Shown: positions 35,152-46,217 of the stretch, piece by piece
Layout: every line of letters begins with the position of its first letter
Position numbering within the stretch: the first letter of the stretch is position 1
DNA from: JAWKOK01 sp963848115
GTDB lineage: Bacteria; Chloroflexota; Anaerolineae; Caldilineales; Caldilineaceae
Assembly: GCA_963848115.1 (NCBI GenBank)
Contig: CAWKCP010000024.1
Location: 186,001-250,000, forward strand
Length of the DNA: 64,000 nucleotides
Direction: 5' to 3'
Position numbers and translations under genes: made by a program
The notes under the pieces: model-generated
What the model was told of the DNA's origin: nothing
The model's database searches: none
What the model saw: the letters and a program-made list of their open reading frames with translations, nothing else

Positions 35152-38100
35152 TTACGCGTTTTGAGGAAACTCTTCGATCGCGCCCAATGTCGTGAGCACG
35201 GTGGCCTGGGCCGCAGAGATGCCTGTGACTCCGGCGATATTCATCCGTTCGTATGGTCGGTCCGGGCGTAGGATCGTAAGACATTCCCCGGACTCGATGT
35301 GCCAGAGCCGGATCGTCTCATCGCGACTGCTGCTGGCCAGGAGGCGACCGTCGGGGCTAAAGACGACGGCGTTGATGTCGTTGCTGTGGCCGATCAAGGT
35401 CTTGCGGCTAAGACTGCTCTCCGATGACAACGGATCGGACACGTCCCACAGGCGTATCGTGCGATCAAAGCTGCCGCTGGCCAGACGGCCGCCGTCTGGA
35501 CTAAAGACCACCGAATTGACCCGGCCGGTGTGGCCCGACAAGGTTTGGATTTGATGGCCGGGATCTGTGGCCATCTCCGTGGGGGCGCCGATCCGCCAAA
35601 GTCTGATAGTCTGGTCATCGCCGCCACCGGCCAGAAGGCGTCCGTCAGGACTGAAGGCCACGGTTTCGACCCGGCCGGCCTGGTCCGTCAAGACGTGGGG
35701 AAGCCGGTCCGTGTCAAGACCGGCGGAATCCTCGTGGCTGCCCGGCTCAGCGGCATTCCACAGGCGAATGGTTCGGTCATAGCTGCCGCAAGCCAGGAGT
35801 CCTGGGCCTTTGCCTGCTCCGAGCAGCGCCGGGCTGAACGCGACCGTCATGACCTCCTGTCTGAAGCCCGCTACGATTTCAAGACATTGGCCGGCCTCTG
35901 ATTCTGCAGAGCCGGCGACTGTCCACAGGCGAACTGTCTGATCCCCACTGCCGCTGGCCAGGGTCTGACCGTCGGCGCTGAAGGCCACGGACTTGACTGC
36001 ATGGGTGTGACCGGCCAGGGCGTTCAGGCAGCGATGCGTCGCCAACTGCAAGGCGCTATCCGGACCTTCGAGATCGGTGACGTCCCACAGGCGCACCGTC
36101 TGGTCTGTACTGCCACTGGCCAACGTATTGCCATCCGGGCTGAAGGCCACCGAATTGACCCAGCCGCTATGGCCGGCCAGGATCTTAACGGGTTGGGCAG
36201 CCTCCAAGTCGAGAAGATGATCGACATCCCACAAACGCACCGTCTGATCCGTGCTGCCGGTGGCGAGGCGCCGGCCATCGGGGCTGAAGGCCAGGGTCAG
36301 TGTCTCGTTGGTGTAACCCACCAACGTCGTGATCGCCTGTACCGCGCCGGCCCCCCGCAACTCGGCGATGGACCACAAGCGTACCGTCTGGTCCGTGCTG
36401 CCGCTGACCAGGGTACGACCATCAGGACTGATCGCCAGCGACTGGACCCAATCGGTATGGCCGGCCAGGATCTTCAGCGGTTGACCGGCATCCAATCCCT
36501 GCGGATTGGTCATATCCCATAGGCGCACCATCCGGTCAGTGCTTCCGGTGGCCAGGATTTGGCCATCGGGGCTGAAGGTCATCGATCTGACCCAGCCGCC
36601 ATGGCCCGAAAATGTTTGACGCGGAGAGCCGGCGGTTTCGGCGCCAACAGTGCCGGTCTTTTCCGGTTCGACGACATCCCACAGGCAGACCACCTGATCC
36701 TTGCTGCCGCTGGCCAGGGTCTTGCCGTCGGGACTGAAGGCGACGGCCCAGACCGCACTGGTATGGGCGGCCAAGACGCTGCTGGACTGATGATCGGCCG
36801 GTCCGTCAGGTCCGGCGATATTCCACAGGCGCACCGTATGGTCTCCGCTACCACTGGCCAGCTTGCGGCCGTCGGGACTGAAGGCCACCGTCAGCACCCC
36901 GTTGGTGTGGCCTTCCAAGGTCGCCAGGCGTTGGCCGACATCCAATGCTGCGTCATGCCCAAGGCGCGGCAGATTGGCGACATCCCACAGGCGCACCGCC
37001 TGATCGGCACTGCCGGTGGCCAGCATGCGGCCATCGGGACTGAAGACCGCGGACCAGATTGCATTGGTGTGGCCCCTGAGTATCCTGATCGGTTGATGGA
37101 TGGCCGATCGTCTGGGACTGTCCGAACGTCTAAGGTTGGCGATATCCCATAGGCGCACCCACTGGTCATGGCCGCCACTGGCCAGGAACTGACCATCGGG
37201 GCTGAATGTCACCGTCAAGACCTCGCCAATGTGCCCCTCCAGTGTCAATACGGGTCGGCCATCCGCGGCATCCCACAAGCAGATCTGTCCTGAGCTTGTG
37301 GCGGCAGCGAACAACTCTCCCTGTGGAGAATAGCTCACCGAGTTCACATTCCCGAATGTGTCAGTACACAATGCTCCCTGTAGATCGGAGCCGCTGAAAT
37401 TCACATCTTGAAGAGGGATGCCCTGGAGATTGGTTTGCCACAGAGCAAGATCAGAGAAGTCCCAGCCACTGAGGTCGTATCCCAAAATACGAAGCAAGTT
37501 GAAGAGATTTCCAGCCGCGTAGCCCTGATGGCGGCGCGGCTGCAGCCGCAACCGCGCCAACAGATCCTTGAAGGCAAGCGCCAGGGCCGCTTCTCCAAGC
37601 TGGTCGAACAGCCGCCGGCCGATGGGCTGAAGGATGAGCCTGATTTGGCTGGTCCGCACATACTCTTTGGCCTGGGCCTCCATCAAGGCGTGGCGGCTGA
37701 GCCACCAGGAGACCGGCGAGGCTGTCGGGCCCTCTGCCGACTCAATCTCCCGGCAGACCGTGTCGATCAGACACTCGGTCAAAAATTCCATCACCACATT
37801 TTGCAAGGTGAAACCATTTCCGTTGCTTTCAACCAACGAGCGGCGGCGCAGGCCATGCAGCGCTTCCAGCAGATTGCGCTTGGGTACCGGCTGGGAGAGC
37901 AGCGAGAGAAGATGATCGGGCCCGACCGCCTCGCGCTCGACAGCCAGCCACACCAGGAGCGATTGCTCCAGCGCAGACAGCCGCTCAAATTGCTCATCCA
38001 GCAACTGGGCCACCCCGCCGAAGATGAAGACCCCTTCCTGTAAGAAGGCGGCGATATCGCCGCCGAACAACTCACGAACGGTCTCGCGCGATCAGTTTCA

Positions 38101-39055
38101 GCGCCAGCGGGTTGCCGGAGTAACGATCAACCAGCGTCGCCCAGTTCTCATCCGTGCCGATCAGTCCGCCCGATTCGAGAATCGCTCGACCTGCTGCCAG
38201 ATCCAAGGTTGCCAGATCGAGCGATTTGATCGGTCTTCCCGTTCCTTCCAGCAGCGCCACGTCGCGCGGTTTCTCGCGGCTGGTCAACAGCAGGCAACTA
38301 CGGTGTTCTGTTTCGCCCACGCGTCGAAAGAGTTCACCGTAGCCTTCATGTCCTGATCGATAATGACCCGCACCCTCGCCGCCACGCAGGACGGCTTCCA
38401 CATTGTCCAGGATCAACAAGCATCGCTGCCGGCGCAGCAGATCAAGCAGCAGCGTGATTCGGCGCCCCGTGTCTGCCGGCAGTTCTGCGACCTGTTGGTT
38501 GGAGAAGAAACGGATAGACTCGGCCAATATCTCCTCGACGGGCGGGGCGTTGCGCAAGGAGCACCAGAGCAAGAACGAATAGTCATCGGCGATTTCGGCA
38601 GCGATCTTGGTGGCCAGCGTGGTCTTGCCGATGCCGCCCATGCCCATGATCGAGATCAGCCGGCAGCGATCCGTGGTGAGCCACTGGGTCAACGTCTCCC
38701 GTTCGGGTGCGCGGCCATAGAAGAGGTCAACAGCGGGCGCTTCGCCCCATTCGTGGTGTGGATGTTGAGGATTGGGCTGCACGGGCAGGACCCAGCGAAC
38801 CTGGATATCGGGCTCGGTCGAATATTCTGCTGCGCGCAGCAGTTGATCTATCTCGGTCGGGGAGAGCGCCAGAGTCTCGGCCAGATCCTCGACCATCTCC
38901 TGGGTTTGGGGCAAGTAGGCGCTGCGTTCCCAGTCACCGATGCTGTTGCGATGGACGCCCAGATGGTCGGCCAATTGCCGCTGAGTCAGGCCTCCTCGCT
39001 GGCGAAAGCCCTTGAGCAACTCGCCGAAAACGTACATCTCTTGCGTTTCTGTCAT
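35152..39055 (-). CDS. STAND protein: XRE HTH, NB-ARC, pentapeptide, 14 WD40 repeats (frameshift near 38070)
   Basis: Residues 8-60 form an XRE-type HTH (QRQLADHLGVHRNSIGDWER). NB-ARC follows with Walker A SIMGMGGIGKTTLA at ~135-148, Walker B RCLLILDNVEA and GNPLALKLIA. One extra G near 38070 breaks the frame after LIAR; skipping it gives TVRELFGGDIAAFLQEG and links to the long downstream frame. After a helical stretch and a pentapeptide-like turn (DLALWQTNLQGIPLQDVNF) come fourteen WD40 blades, each with FSPDG...LASGS and a (V/I)(R/C)LW end. That number fits two seven-bladed propellers. About 1300 residues. A signal-sensing switch protein, possibly regulatory or defensive. Confidence 0.88.
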
Positions 39056-39226
39056 ACGCCGGTTACTAGTACGACAACGTTAAATTAGGCTGAATGAGAG
39101 CCCATGTGGCAAAAAGCCATATGCAAACGAGACAAAACACAACGGAAATCGAGCGTTGGGGACTCTCGCTCGAAGAAATCATGGGACTGCAAAGTCGGCT
39201 GAGTGAATATCATGATCGCTACCGCC

Positions 39227-41150
39227 GGCATGGTTCAGAAAGCGAACCATAGTCAAGCAAGCACCTTTACAATTGAAAGAGGGAAATGGCCGTCAAAGGG
39301 TAACGCCTACTGGAACTCCAATCATCGTTGACTGGAGCATGGGTCAAACGGTTGCTGGGTTGAGTTGTAGCCGACGCTAGAAGCCGAGTAGAGTCAGCCA
39401 GTCATCTGAGTCGGTCTGGATGCCAGCCATCTGGAAAGGGCTCTTTCTCTGGCGCTTGCCGCGCTGGATGATTCGAGTGTTGTGCCAGAGGACAAAGAGG
39501 TCCAGATAGGCCTGGAGAGTCTCCAGATTGCGAAAAGATTGGCGACTCTCCAGAAAAGACTTGAGAATGCCGTTGACGCATTCATTGATGCTGTTGGTAT
39601 GACCGGCAGCGTCCAGGATGTGTATCAATTGAGATGCATACACATCCAAGAGCGGGAATGTTTCGAGCCAGAGGTCGAGTTCCAAGGCGGTTTCATCAGC
39701 GAGTTTGCGCCATTGGTTGTGCCCATTGATGAGCATTTGCTGAAGACGCCAGTGGCGAGCAAGGGTCTGCTGGAAGGCATCCGCATCAGTCGAAATGACC
39801 AGGATTTTTGACAAATGGTCCTGCCACTTCGGCAACTCGGCTGCGATCCGCTTGAGAAAGGTGAGCAGTTGAGACTGATGGTTGCGCACCGTCTTGACGA
39901 AGCTATGAACGCGTGTGTCGGACAAGTCATCCATGAGGATGAGGGTCTCGGTGAGCAACCAGTTGGCTGTTTCGAAGTCACGGATTTCCCCGGCCCGCCA
40001 GTCAACCATCTCCAGAGCGTCGTAGAGATGGGGGAGGAGTTGGGCGTAGTTGTCATACTGGACAATGGCAGCGTCCTCCTTGGCAACGGCCTCAACGTAG
40101 CGTTCAAACTGGGCCTCATCCCACGCCTTGCCCAGTTTCTTTTCCAGGTCGACGACGGCTTTCATGGCTGCGTAGGCGCTCCGTTGCAGATCGCGCTTAA
40201 CCTTGTCACCGTCTCGCAGCAGATGCCAGACATCTTTCTGCACGCTGGCGCCAGACAGGTCGGCCAACTTCTGGGACTTCTCATAGGTGCGAGCCATGTC
40301 CTCCACCAGACCCGCAATCTCGACCCCTTGCTCCTGGACCAGGTCCAACGCAGCGCCCCAGGTCTCGGCCTGACGATCTTCACAGGCAAGCGCCAGGAGA
40401 ATGGCCGAACTGACCGGCTCGATGACCAACAGCAGGGGAACTCCCTGGAAGAAAGTCTCATCACGACCGACGATGACCTTGCCCACCGAACTGTAGTCCA
40501 ACCCAGCCAGCACACGACCTGCTTCACGCCCGGCTTCCAAACGCAGTTCACTGATGGACCCAATACTGAGCGTCTCGTCGAGGGCCTCCTCCAGCAGAAC
40601 CTGGGTAGGGCGAATCGACACATTGCCCGGAAAGGTGGCCGCCAGTATCGTCCGCTTCAGCCGTGCAGGCGTCACTTCGACCTGCATCGCATCGTCTTGG
40701 CTGGCCGACCCGACTGCCGCCAGGCCCGATGCCCGTGGCCGATTTCCCACATCCCCTGCCAGGACTCGCTCTTCTATCCGCCTACCCAACGCATAGATAC
40801 TTGTGCCGCGAGAGCGCAAACGCCTTTGACGCCCATGTGATCACGCCATGAGGACGCATCTCTCCCGGAATCAACGGCAGCGTTCCCACAAAGAGCGCTT
40901 CCCAATCCGACAGATGGGGCAGCTTGGGCGCTAAACTCGTCGCAGGTCCCGATGGCAGCGACTGGTAGATGACCTCTATCGGCTCCGGCCACAATGCCGT
41001 CGTTGAGACATTTTCTGTGTATACTGTCATGGGAAAGCAGCCTCCTTGTTTGTCTTCGACGTTTGGCTATACAACCGAATCCTACACGAAGTGCTGCTTT
41101 CCTTCCTCTTTCAATTGTTAACGTGCTCTTGGTTCATTTTGAACCATGCC
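39227..41150 (-). mobile_element. Insertion sequence A, 1.9 kb, 8-bp target duplication
   Basis: The ends are GGCATGGTTCA (39227) and TGAACCATGCC (41150), followed inward by further inverted blocks: GAACCA, AGCAC, ACAATTGAAAGAGG. It is flanked by CTACCGCC on both sides (39219-39226 and 41151-41158). It is inserted in an IS701-like transposase remnant. Confidence 0.9.
39377..41030 (-). CDS. Transposase of insertion sequence A (frameshift near 40805)
   Basis: Starts with ATG at 41030 after AAGGAGG. The N-terminus (MTVYTENVSTTALWPEPIEV, LSDWEALFVGTLPLIPG) is shifted by one extra base near 40805 into the long frame SRGTSIYALGRRIEERVLAG. Probable catalytic region: GKVIVGRDETFFQGVPLLLV, GLVEDMARTYEKSQ and NSINECVNGILKSFLESRQS. 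The family was not recognised with certainty; an RNase H-type DDE enzyme is inferred from the spaced acidic residues. Confidence 0.78.
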
Positions 41151-41317
41151 CTACCGCCCATACTTGATGACACAGACAGATGATACGAGTGATTATGGCT
41201 ACCATTATCTGAGTTGCCTGATGCGAATGGAAACGAAACGGACGATGGCGAATATTGCACGCACAAGTGGTGTACCAATACAGAATATGCAGCAATTCAT
41301 CAGCGATTCACCCTGGT

Positions 41318-42562
41318 GGTACGACTGCACTTAATCGTGATGTCATGACGCCCACGTTTCGACGAGTTCGAGCATCCGTTTAGAGCGCCTCCCACGGCGT
41401 TTGGGCGGAGCCCAGGGAGAAGGCGGCACCTTGAACCAGAAGAGCTCATCGTGTGACCAACGATGGTCGGTCAGTGCAGCAGCCATGGCCGGAGTGCGCT
41501 GAACCCAGTGACGTCGCCAGTTACTCACCCAAAGACCAATGCGCAAGCTGTGGTGATAGTCACAAAAGTTGTAGAGGCAGCCGACGAGATACATGCCAGC
41601 GGACAAAGTAGCCTCCTGTTGAGCCGGGCAGCGGTTGCGACGAGAAAGGCAGGCCAAACGCTGACGAAAGGTCGCATTGAGTCGCTCAATGTAGGCAGTG
41701 TTGATGACGCCCCCACCTTGAGAGTGCTGCAGCAATGCGACCACTTGCTCTGGCGTGCCCCGAACAATATGGCGCACGATGTCGAATTGCTTGGCGGAAC
41801 GCTTCTTGATCACCTGGACGATCACGATGTCAGGCCAGGCCACCAACCGAGGCCGTCCAGGAGCGCCATATTTGGGCAACGGAGAACGGAACGCTCTCTG
41901 GAATGCCCCAACATAGGTGACCAGTCCGTCGACCGCCAGCAGCAGGGGGCGGCATCGAGCCATCTTGCGCACTTTGGTCGTCAGCGATTCGATGAGTGCC
42001 TTATCTCGGCGCTCACTGATGGCTCCGCCTAGCCAGAGCCGAGTCGAGACCATGATCGCCATCGCCATCCAGACGCTTCGCCCTTGCAGTTTGGCCTTGA
42101 TTTCGTCCGCCTGCACCTGTTGCAAGTCTAACTCGTTCTCTTCTACCAGATGTTCATGGACTGCCTGACAATGCTCACCCGCTCGCTCATGCCAGCTTCT
42201 GACCGTCCGTTCGTCCAGTTCAAATGCCTGTACGATAGCTTGTACCGGACAACCATATGCCAGCAAAATCACCACCTGAAGCACGATCTTGGGATCCGTT
42301 CGCAGCCGATAGAAGATTGTCCCCTTGGTCGCACTGAAACTCTTGTCACAGACCGTGCAGAGGTATCGCTTCTCTTTACGGCTATGGATCTCGATATTGC
42401 CTCTACTCTGTTGTCCTCTTGCAGGACAGTCGAAATTGAGACAGAATACCTTCTGTGGGTTCATGGCTTGCCTCCTTGGCTTGGTAATCCAGGAGATTTT
42501 GTCCATGAACCCACTTATTGTCAAGTCAAAGAACGCTCCCCACGCTTAAGTGGGGTCGTACC
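41318..42562 (-). mobile_element. Insertion sequence B, about 1.25 kb
   Basis: Imperfect inverted ends GGTACGACTGCACTTAATCG (41318) and, in reverse complement, GGTACGACCCCACTTAAGCG (42562). The right end contains the hairpin CCCCAC-GCTTAA-GTGGGG. No target duplication is visible: the left flank is IS701 remnant, the right flank an MBL gene, so a deletion or recombination next to the element is likely. Confidence 0.8.
41343..42464 (-). CDS. Transposase of insertion sequence B (IS1-like, zinc ribbon plus DDE)
   Basis: A 373-residue protein. N-terminal zinc ribbon with FCLNFDCPARGQ and YLCTVCDKSF, an HTH-like part (GCPVQAIVQAFELDERTVRS), and a catalytic domain with VQADEIKAKLQG, LLLAVDGLVTYVGAF and INTAYIERLNATFRQRLA. 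The arrangement resembles IS1-type InsAB fused in one frame. The ATG at 42464 follows AAGGAGG; upstream in-frame residues are not conserved. Confidence 0.82.
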   Translation of the reverse strand: MNPQKVFCLNFDCPARGQQSRGNIEIHSRKEKRYLCTVCDKSFSATKGTIFYRLRTDPKIVLQVVILLAYGCPVQAIVQAFELDERTVRSWHERAGEHCQAVHEHLVEENELDLQQVQADEIKAKLQGRSVWMAMAIMVSTRLWLGGAISERRDKALIESLTTKVRKMARCRPLLLAVDGLVTYVGAFQRAFRSPLPKYGAPGRPRLVAWPDIVIVQVIKKRSAKQFDIVRHIVRGTPEQVVALLQHSQGGGVINTAYIERLNATFRQRLACLSRRNRCPAQQEATLSAGMYLVGCLYNFCDYHHSLRIGLWVSNWRRHWVQRTPAMAAALTDHRWSHDELFWFKVPPSPWAPPKRRGRRSKRMLELVETWAS

Positions 42563-43091
42563 TATCATCTTGACGCACCTTGATATCGATCATTATGCAG
42601 GTTTGCTTACTAATGAAAAGCAACCCGCTTTCCCGAATGCCGACGTGCATATCTGCCGCGATGCTTGGGAGCTTTTCACCTCTGCCGCATTCTATGAAGG
42701 CAAGGACAACGAGTACGATAGACGAGAGCATTTATCACTTATCGAAGGCCAAGTTAAGCTTGTAGAGTGTGTTGGGGAAATTTTACCCGGATTTAACATG
42801 ATCCCGTTACCCGGTCACAGAGAGCATCATCTTGGCATCATGGTTGAATCCAATAGCGAGAAACTATTTTTTGTAGCTGATGTCGTCTGTCACCCGCTTC
42901 ATATTGAGCACCTTGACTGGCATTGCGGGGCTGATTCTTTTCATACGTTAGCGCGTGAAATTCGCATTAATTTTGCCCAGATGGCAGTCGAAAGTGGCTA
43001 TCTTGTTCTGGTTTTTCATTTCGATTTTCCAGGGTTGGGACATGTTATTCAAGATGGTGATGGTTGGAAATGGCAACCTTTAGACCTGTAA
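42563..43091 (+). pseudogene. Metallo-beta-lactamase-fold hydrolase, 5' end lost to insertion sequence B
   Basis: Begins at the IS end with IILTHLDIDHYAGLL (variant HxDxDH metal motif) and continues LPGFNMIPLPGHREHHLGIM and LFFVADVVCHPLHIEHLDW, ending at 43091. The first part of the MBL fold is missing. Confidence 0.8.
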
Positions 43092-43132
43092 ACAGAACCC
43101 AGCACAATGTTTTCATCAAAAAGGAGCTCAAA

Positions 43133-44041
43133 ATGACGGTTGACTTTGGTTTGGTTGTGCCCCCTGGCCCACCAAAAGATAATTGCGCTAAATGGCTGGC
43201 GGATGTGGACGCCAGCAGTCAATTACTGCAAGATCATTTTCGCAGTTTATGGATCTATGACCACTTTTTTGAAGATGGCAACCCGATTTTTGAAGCTTGG
43301 ACGATCTTGAGTTTTCTCGCGGCCCGTTTTCCGAATTATGAAGTTGGATCCCTGGTCTTAGGACAGGGGTATCGCAATCCTGCCCTGATGGCCTTGATGG
43401 CGGCCACTTTGCAAACTGTGTCACAAGGACGGTTGATTATGGGGATTGGGGCAGGTTGGAAAGAAGACGAATATCTGGCCTATGACTACGCATTTCCCCG
43501 TGCCGGAATACGGATTGAACAACTTGAAGACACCCTAAACATATTCAAGAAACTGTGGGAGGAAGCCGGCCCGGTCAGTTATGAAGGCAAACATTACGGA
43601 ATCGCAGATGCTCGGTGTGAAACCAAGCCTGATCCAATGATTCCAATTTTGGTCGGTGGTGCAGGGAAAAAGACAATGCGTCTTGCCGCCCAGTATGCCG
43701 ACCTGTGGAACTGGGGTATGTGTGATATTGAACCATATACTGAACTTGTGGGAACTCTCAAACAACACTGCGATGATCTGGGACGTGACTTTTCAACCTT
43801 GCGGCTGACCTGGGCTGGCGTGATGGCTATCGGCCAGACCGAGGCAGAAGCGCAACGCTATGCCGCAGAAAGCGGATTTGGCGATCCCTTTATTGGGACG
43901 CCCGCTCAGATCGCGGAGAAAATGGCAGCGTTTATTGAGCTTGGCGTTGATTACTTCATTATAAGGATTGCGGGTTTACCTGACCCTGATGTTGCTGGGC
44001 TGATAACTGAAGAACTGATGCCGAGAATCAAGGCTCTGTAG
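43133..44041 (+). CDS. LLM-class (luciferase-like) F420- or flavin-dependent oxidoreductase
   Basis: A 302-residue TIM-barrel. Typical stretches: SLWIYDHFFED, NYEVGSLVLGQGYRNPALMA, GRLIMGIGAGWKEDEY, IPILVGGAGKKTMRLAAQYA and FIGTPAQIAEKMAAFIELG. AAGGAGCTCAAA precedes the ATG at 43133. It follows the MBL remnant by 42 bp and may have been its operon partner. Cofactor (F420 or FMN) cannot be decided. Confidence 0.9.
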   Translation: MTVDFGLVVPPGPPKDNCAKWLADVDASSQLLQDHFRSLWIYDHFFEDGNPIFEAWTILSFLAARFPNYEVGSLVLGQGYRNPALMALMAATLQTVSQGRLIMGIGAGWKEDEYLAYDYAFPRAGIRIEQLEDTLNIFKKLWEEAGPVSYEGKHYGIADARCETKPDPMIPILVGGAGKKTMRLAAQYADLWNWGMCDIEPYTELVGTLKQHCDDLGRDFSTLRLTWAGVMAIGQTEAEAQRYAAESGFGDPFIGTPAQIAEKMAAFIELGVDYFIIRIAGLPDPDVAGLITEELMPRIKAL

Positions 44042-44314
44042 AATACTGACGGCGTACTGTTTGGGTGTGTCAAAAAGAAGCGGAGTCCAATCCGCAATTT
44101 TCAGGTTCAACCGGTTCGACCACCAGCGCCGGTTGGACATCTCCCAGATGACCGGGTTTTTGTCGGTTCCGGTGGAACTGGCACCGTTTTGTTCCGCCCC
44201 CGCTATTACCGGGCACTTGCTTTTGTTATCTATCGTCTCTCCAATCGTGTGCTACATTTTTGCCAGAACTGGGAACGGCGCGAGTTCTTACTCAAATTTG
44301 GGATAGACGTGACT
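44042..44314. other. Stretch without recognisable gene
   Basis: No conserved frame. The minus-strand reading IWEMSNRRWWSNRLNLK is open for a while but matches nothing I recognise. Confidence 0.35.
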
Positions 44315-45191
44315 TTAAATGTCAAGCCCCCAGCCCTGATCCTCATCAGTGATCACAAAGCCCAGCTTCTGGTAGAGGCGAACCGCGGGTCTGTTATCCT
44401 TGCCGGTTCGCACATAGACCATTTCTGCACGCGTCCGACTGAGATTCTCCAGCGCCTTGGCCATCACAGCGTAAGCCAGGCCCTTCCCCCGATGCCCTTC
44501 GGCCGTCCCCACCGGCTCGAATTCGCCACACCTGCCGACATCGTCGTACCAGCAGATGCACCCCGCTACGATCTCGCGATCCTGATAGCAGACGCGCAGG
44601 CCCAACTCATCTCGATAGCCGGGTGCCTTGTAGAGGGCGGTGTACGCGTCCTGTGCCATCGGCGTGTCGGATACGCCCGGCAGATCTGGGCGGTCCATCT
44701 GCGAGACGATTGCATAGCCTTCCGGTAGAGTCGGCTGTCGGAACCGGGACGTCCATACGGCGTGCCATGAAGACCATCGGATCGTCGAACTGCTTGAAGC
44801 CGGCCTTGCTCAAAAAGGCAGCTTTGCGCCGATCGGCGTCAATGCAACTGGTCTCGATGCGCGCTGCGCTGCCCATCCGTGCCCGTGCCACGGCCCAGTC
44901 GACCATCTCACCGGCCATGGGACTGTCATAGAGTTCGGGGCGCAGAAAGAACTCTGGATTGTCGTCAGCCCCTGCATAGTGGGCGAAGCCGCTGATACGG
45001 CCATCGTCGTCGTCCCAGATGCGGAGATCCGTGGCTGCGTCGAAGTGGTTGGGTGCATAGTGGATGCGCCACATCAGATCGCCAAACTGAAAGTATCCGG
45101 CTTGAGCCACCTTGTCGCGCATCTCGGCCAGAAAGGCCTGCAATTTTCGGATGTCGGTTGCGCGGCTGAATGCCCGTCCATGCAAGGACAT
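44315..45191 (-). CDS. Tandem GNAT N-acetyltransferase (frameshift near 44742)
   Basis: Two GNAT-like halves. The first (MSLHGRAFSRATDIRKLQAF, DLRIWDDDDGRISGFAHYAG, ETSCIDADRRKAAFLSKAGF) has a weak acetyl-CoA loop. One extra base near 44742 separates it from LPEGYAIVSQMDRPD and the second half, which has a clear acetyl-CoA loop GTAEGHRGKGLAYAVMAKAL and RLYQKLGFVITDE. The ATG at 45191 follows GGAGCCGTC. It lies 13 bp after the upstream gene, so the two form an operon. Substrate unknown. Confidence 0.82.
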
Positions 45192-45204
45192 GACGGCTCC
45201 AACT

Positions 45205-46164
45205 CTACAATCGGTCCAGATCCACTTCCGCCCAGAGCATGTAGTGGTCAGATCCGGACGTGAACCCGCGTTGCTCCACCTTTGCAGTGCCTGTGAACCC
45301 CTTTGCCAATGCATTTGACAGCAGCACGAAGTCCAGCTGACTATAGGTGGTCAACGTGTTCCCGAAACGGTCCGTGCGCGACCACTTGTGCGTGTCACGT
45401 TTGCGCTTCTTGCTCGAATCCGGGTAGGGGGCTTGGGGATAATCGTCATCGTCGGGGATGGATAGCGAGACATTGGTCAGACCCAGTGGATTGTCGGCGT
45501 CCAGAAAACTGGCCAGTGCCGCGGAGTCGCGGGTGTCATTCATGTCGCCCAGAATGACGAAACGATCCGTCTCGATATCCCGGCTTGCCTGCACAATGGC
45601 GATTGTCTCTGCCACCTGATGGGCGCGCCGTGCCTGGCTCTTGGCCTGGTCTGCGAGATATTCGGTTGGCTGCCTGATCGGATCAAACCTTGAGTACTTC
45701 GATTTCAGATGGCAGAGAAAGACAGTCAGCAATACGTCATCGCGTGCCTCAGTCAGTATCTCGACCTCCAGACAATCGCGTGAGAAGACCCGGTACCGTT
45801 CGCCCTTGCGGAAACGGTGGCTGATGACACGGCCGACGGGGAATTTGCTGAGCAGGCCCAGGTCAATGCCGCGTGGATCGTTGCCGGGCACGCTCAACAC
45901 GCCGTCCATCACTTTGTATTCAGGCCCGACGTGGCCCTGCACGAAGTTATAGAGTGCACCATAGGACTCGATCTCCTGCAGCCCGAGGATATCCACGTTA
46001 CTGCTGCGAATGCGACCGCCCAACTGAAAGAGATCGGTCAAGTTTTTGGGGCGGGTCCCCTCACGGAAGGCGTTCCAGGCGTCGTCTCTGAAATTGTACG
46101 GATCGTCGAAACGGTCGAAGAGGTTGTTGGTGTTGTAGGTGCCGATACGGATCAGGTTTGTCAT
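45205..46164 (-). CDS. Endonuclease/exonuclease/phosphatase family protein
   Basis: A 319-residue EEP-fold enzyme. Motifs: IGTYNTNNLFDRFDDPYNF (metal Asn), VDILGLQEIESY (catalytic Glu), VFLCHLKSKYSRFDP (His/Lys), FVILGDMNDTRDSAAL (Asp/Asn) and GSDHYMLWAEV (catalytic Asp-His). GGAGG precedes the ATG at 46164. Could act on DNA, inositol phosphates or lipids. Confidence 0.9.
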   Translation of the reverse strand: MTNLIRIGTYNTNNLFDRFDDPYNFRDDAWNAFREGTRPKNLTDLFQLGGRIRSSNVDILGLQEIESYGALYNFVQGHVGPEYKVMDGVLSVPGNDPRGIDLGLLSKFPVGRVISHRFRKGERYRVFSRDCLEVEILTEARDDVLLTVFLCHLKSKYSRFDPIRQPTEYLADQAKSQARRAHQVAETIAIVQASRDIETDRFVILGDMNDTRDSAALASFLDADNPLGLTNVSLSIPDDDDYPQAPYPDSSKKRKRDTHKWSRTDRFGNTLTTYSQLDFVLLSNALAKGFTGTAKVEQRGFTSGSDHYMLWAEVDLDRL

Positions 46165-46217
46165 GCGTTTCCTCCTTGTTTGCACAGTCGACGGGGTTGA
46201 CTCGAGTTATTGCAGTG

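Larger units (their letters stand above)
39121..41317 (+). pseudogene. IS701-type transposase N-terminal remnant, split by a second IS
   Basis: The first piece (39121-39226) reads IERWGLSLEEIMGLQSRLSE and HDRYR; the second (41151-41317) continues PYLMTQTDDTSDYGYHYLS, MRMETKRTMANIARTSG, QNMQQFISDSPW. Joined at the 8-bp duplication CTACCGCC they give the N-terminus of an IS701-like DDE transposase. The rest was lost at the left end of the next IS (41318). Confidence 0.8.

Noticed and set aside
35394..37196. Several open frames in the WD40 region on both strands
   Set aside because: They are shadows of the repeated WD40 codons.
42150..42562. Extension of the MBL frame into insertion sequence B
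   Set aside because: The codons are antisense to the transposase; homology to MBL starts only at the IS end.
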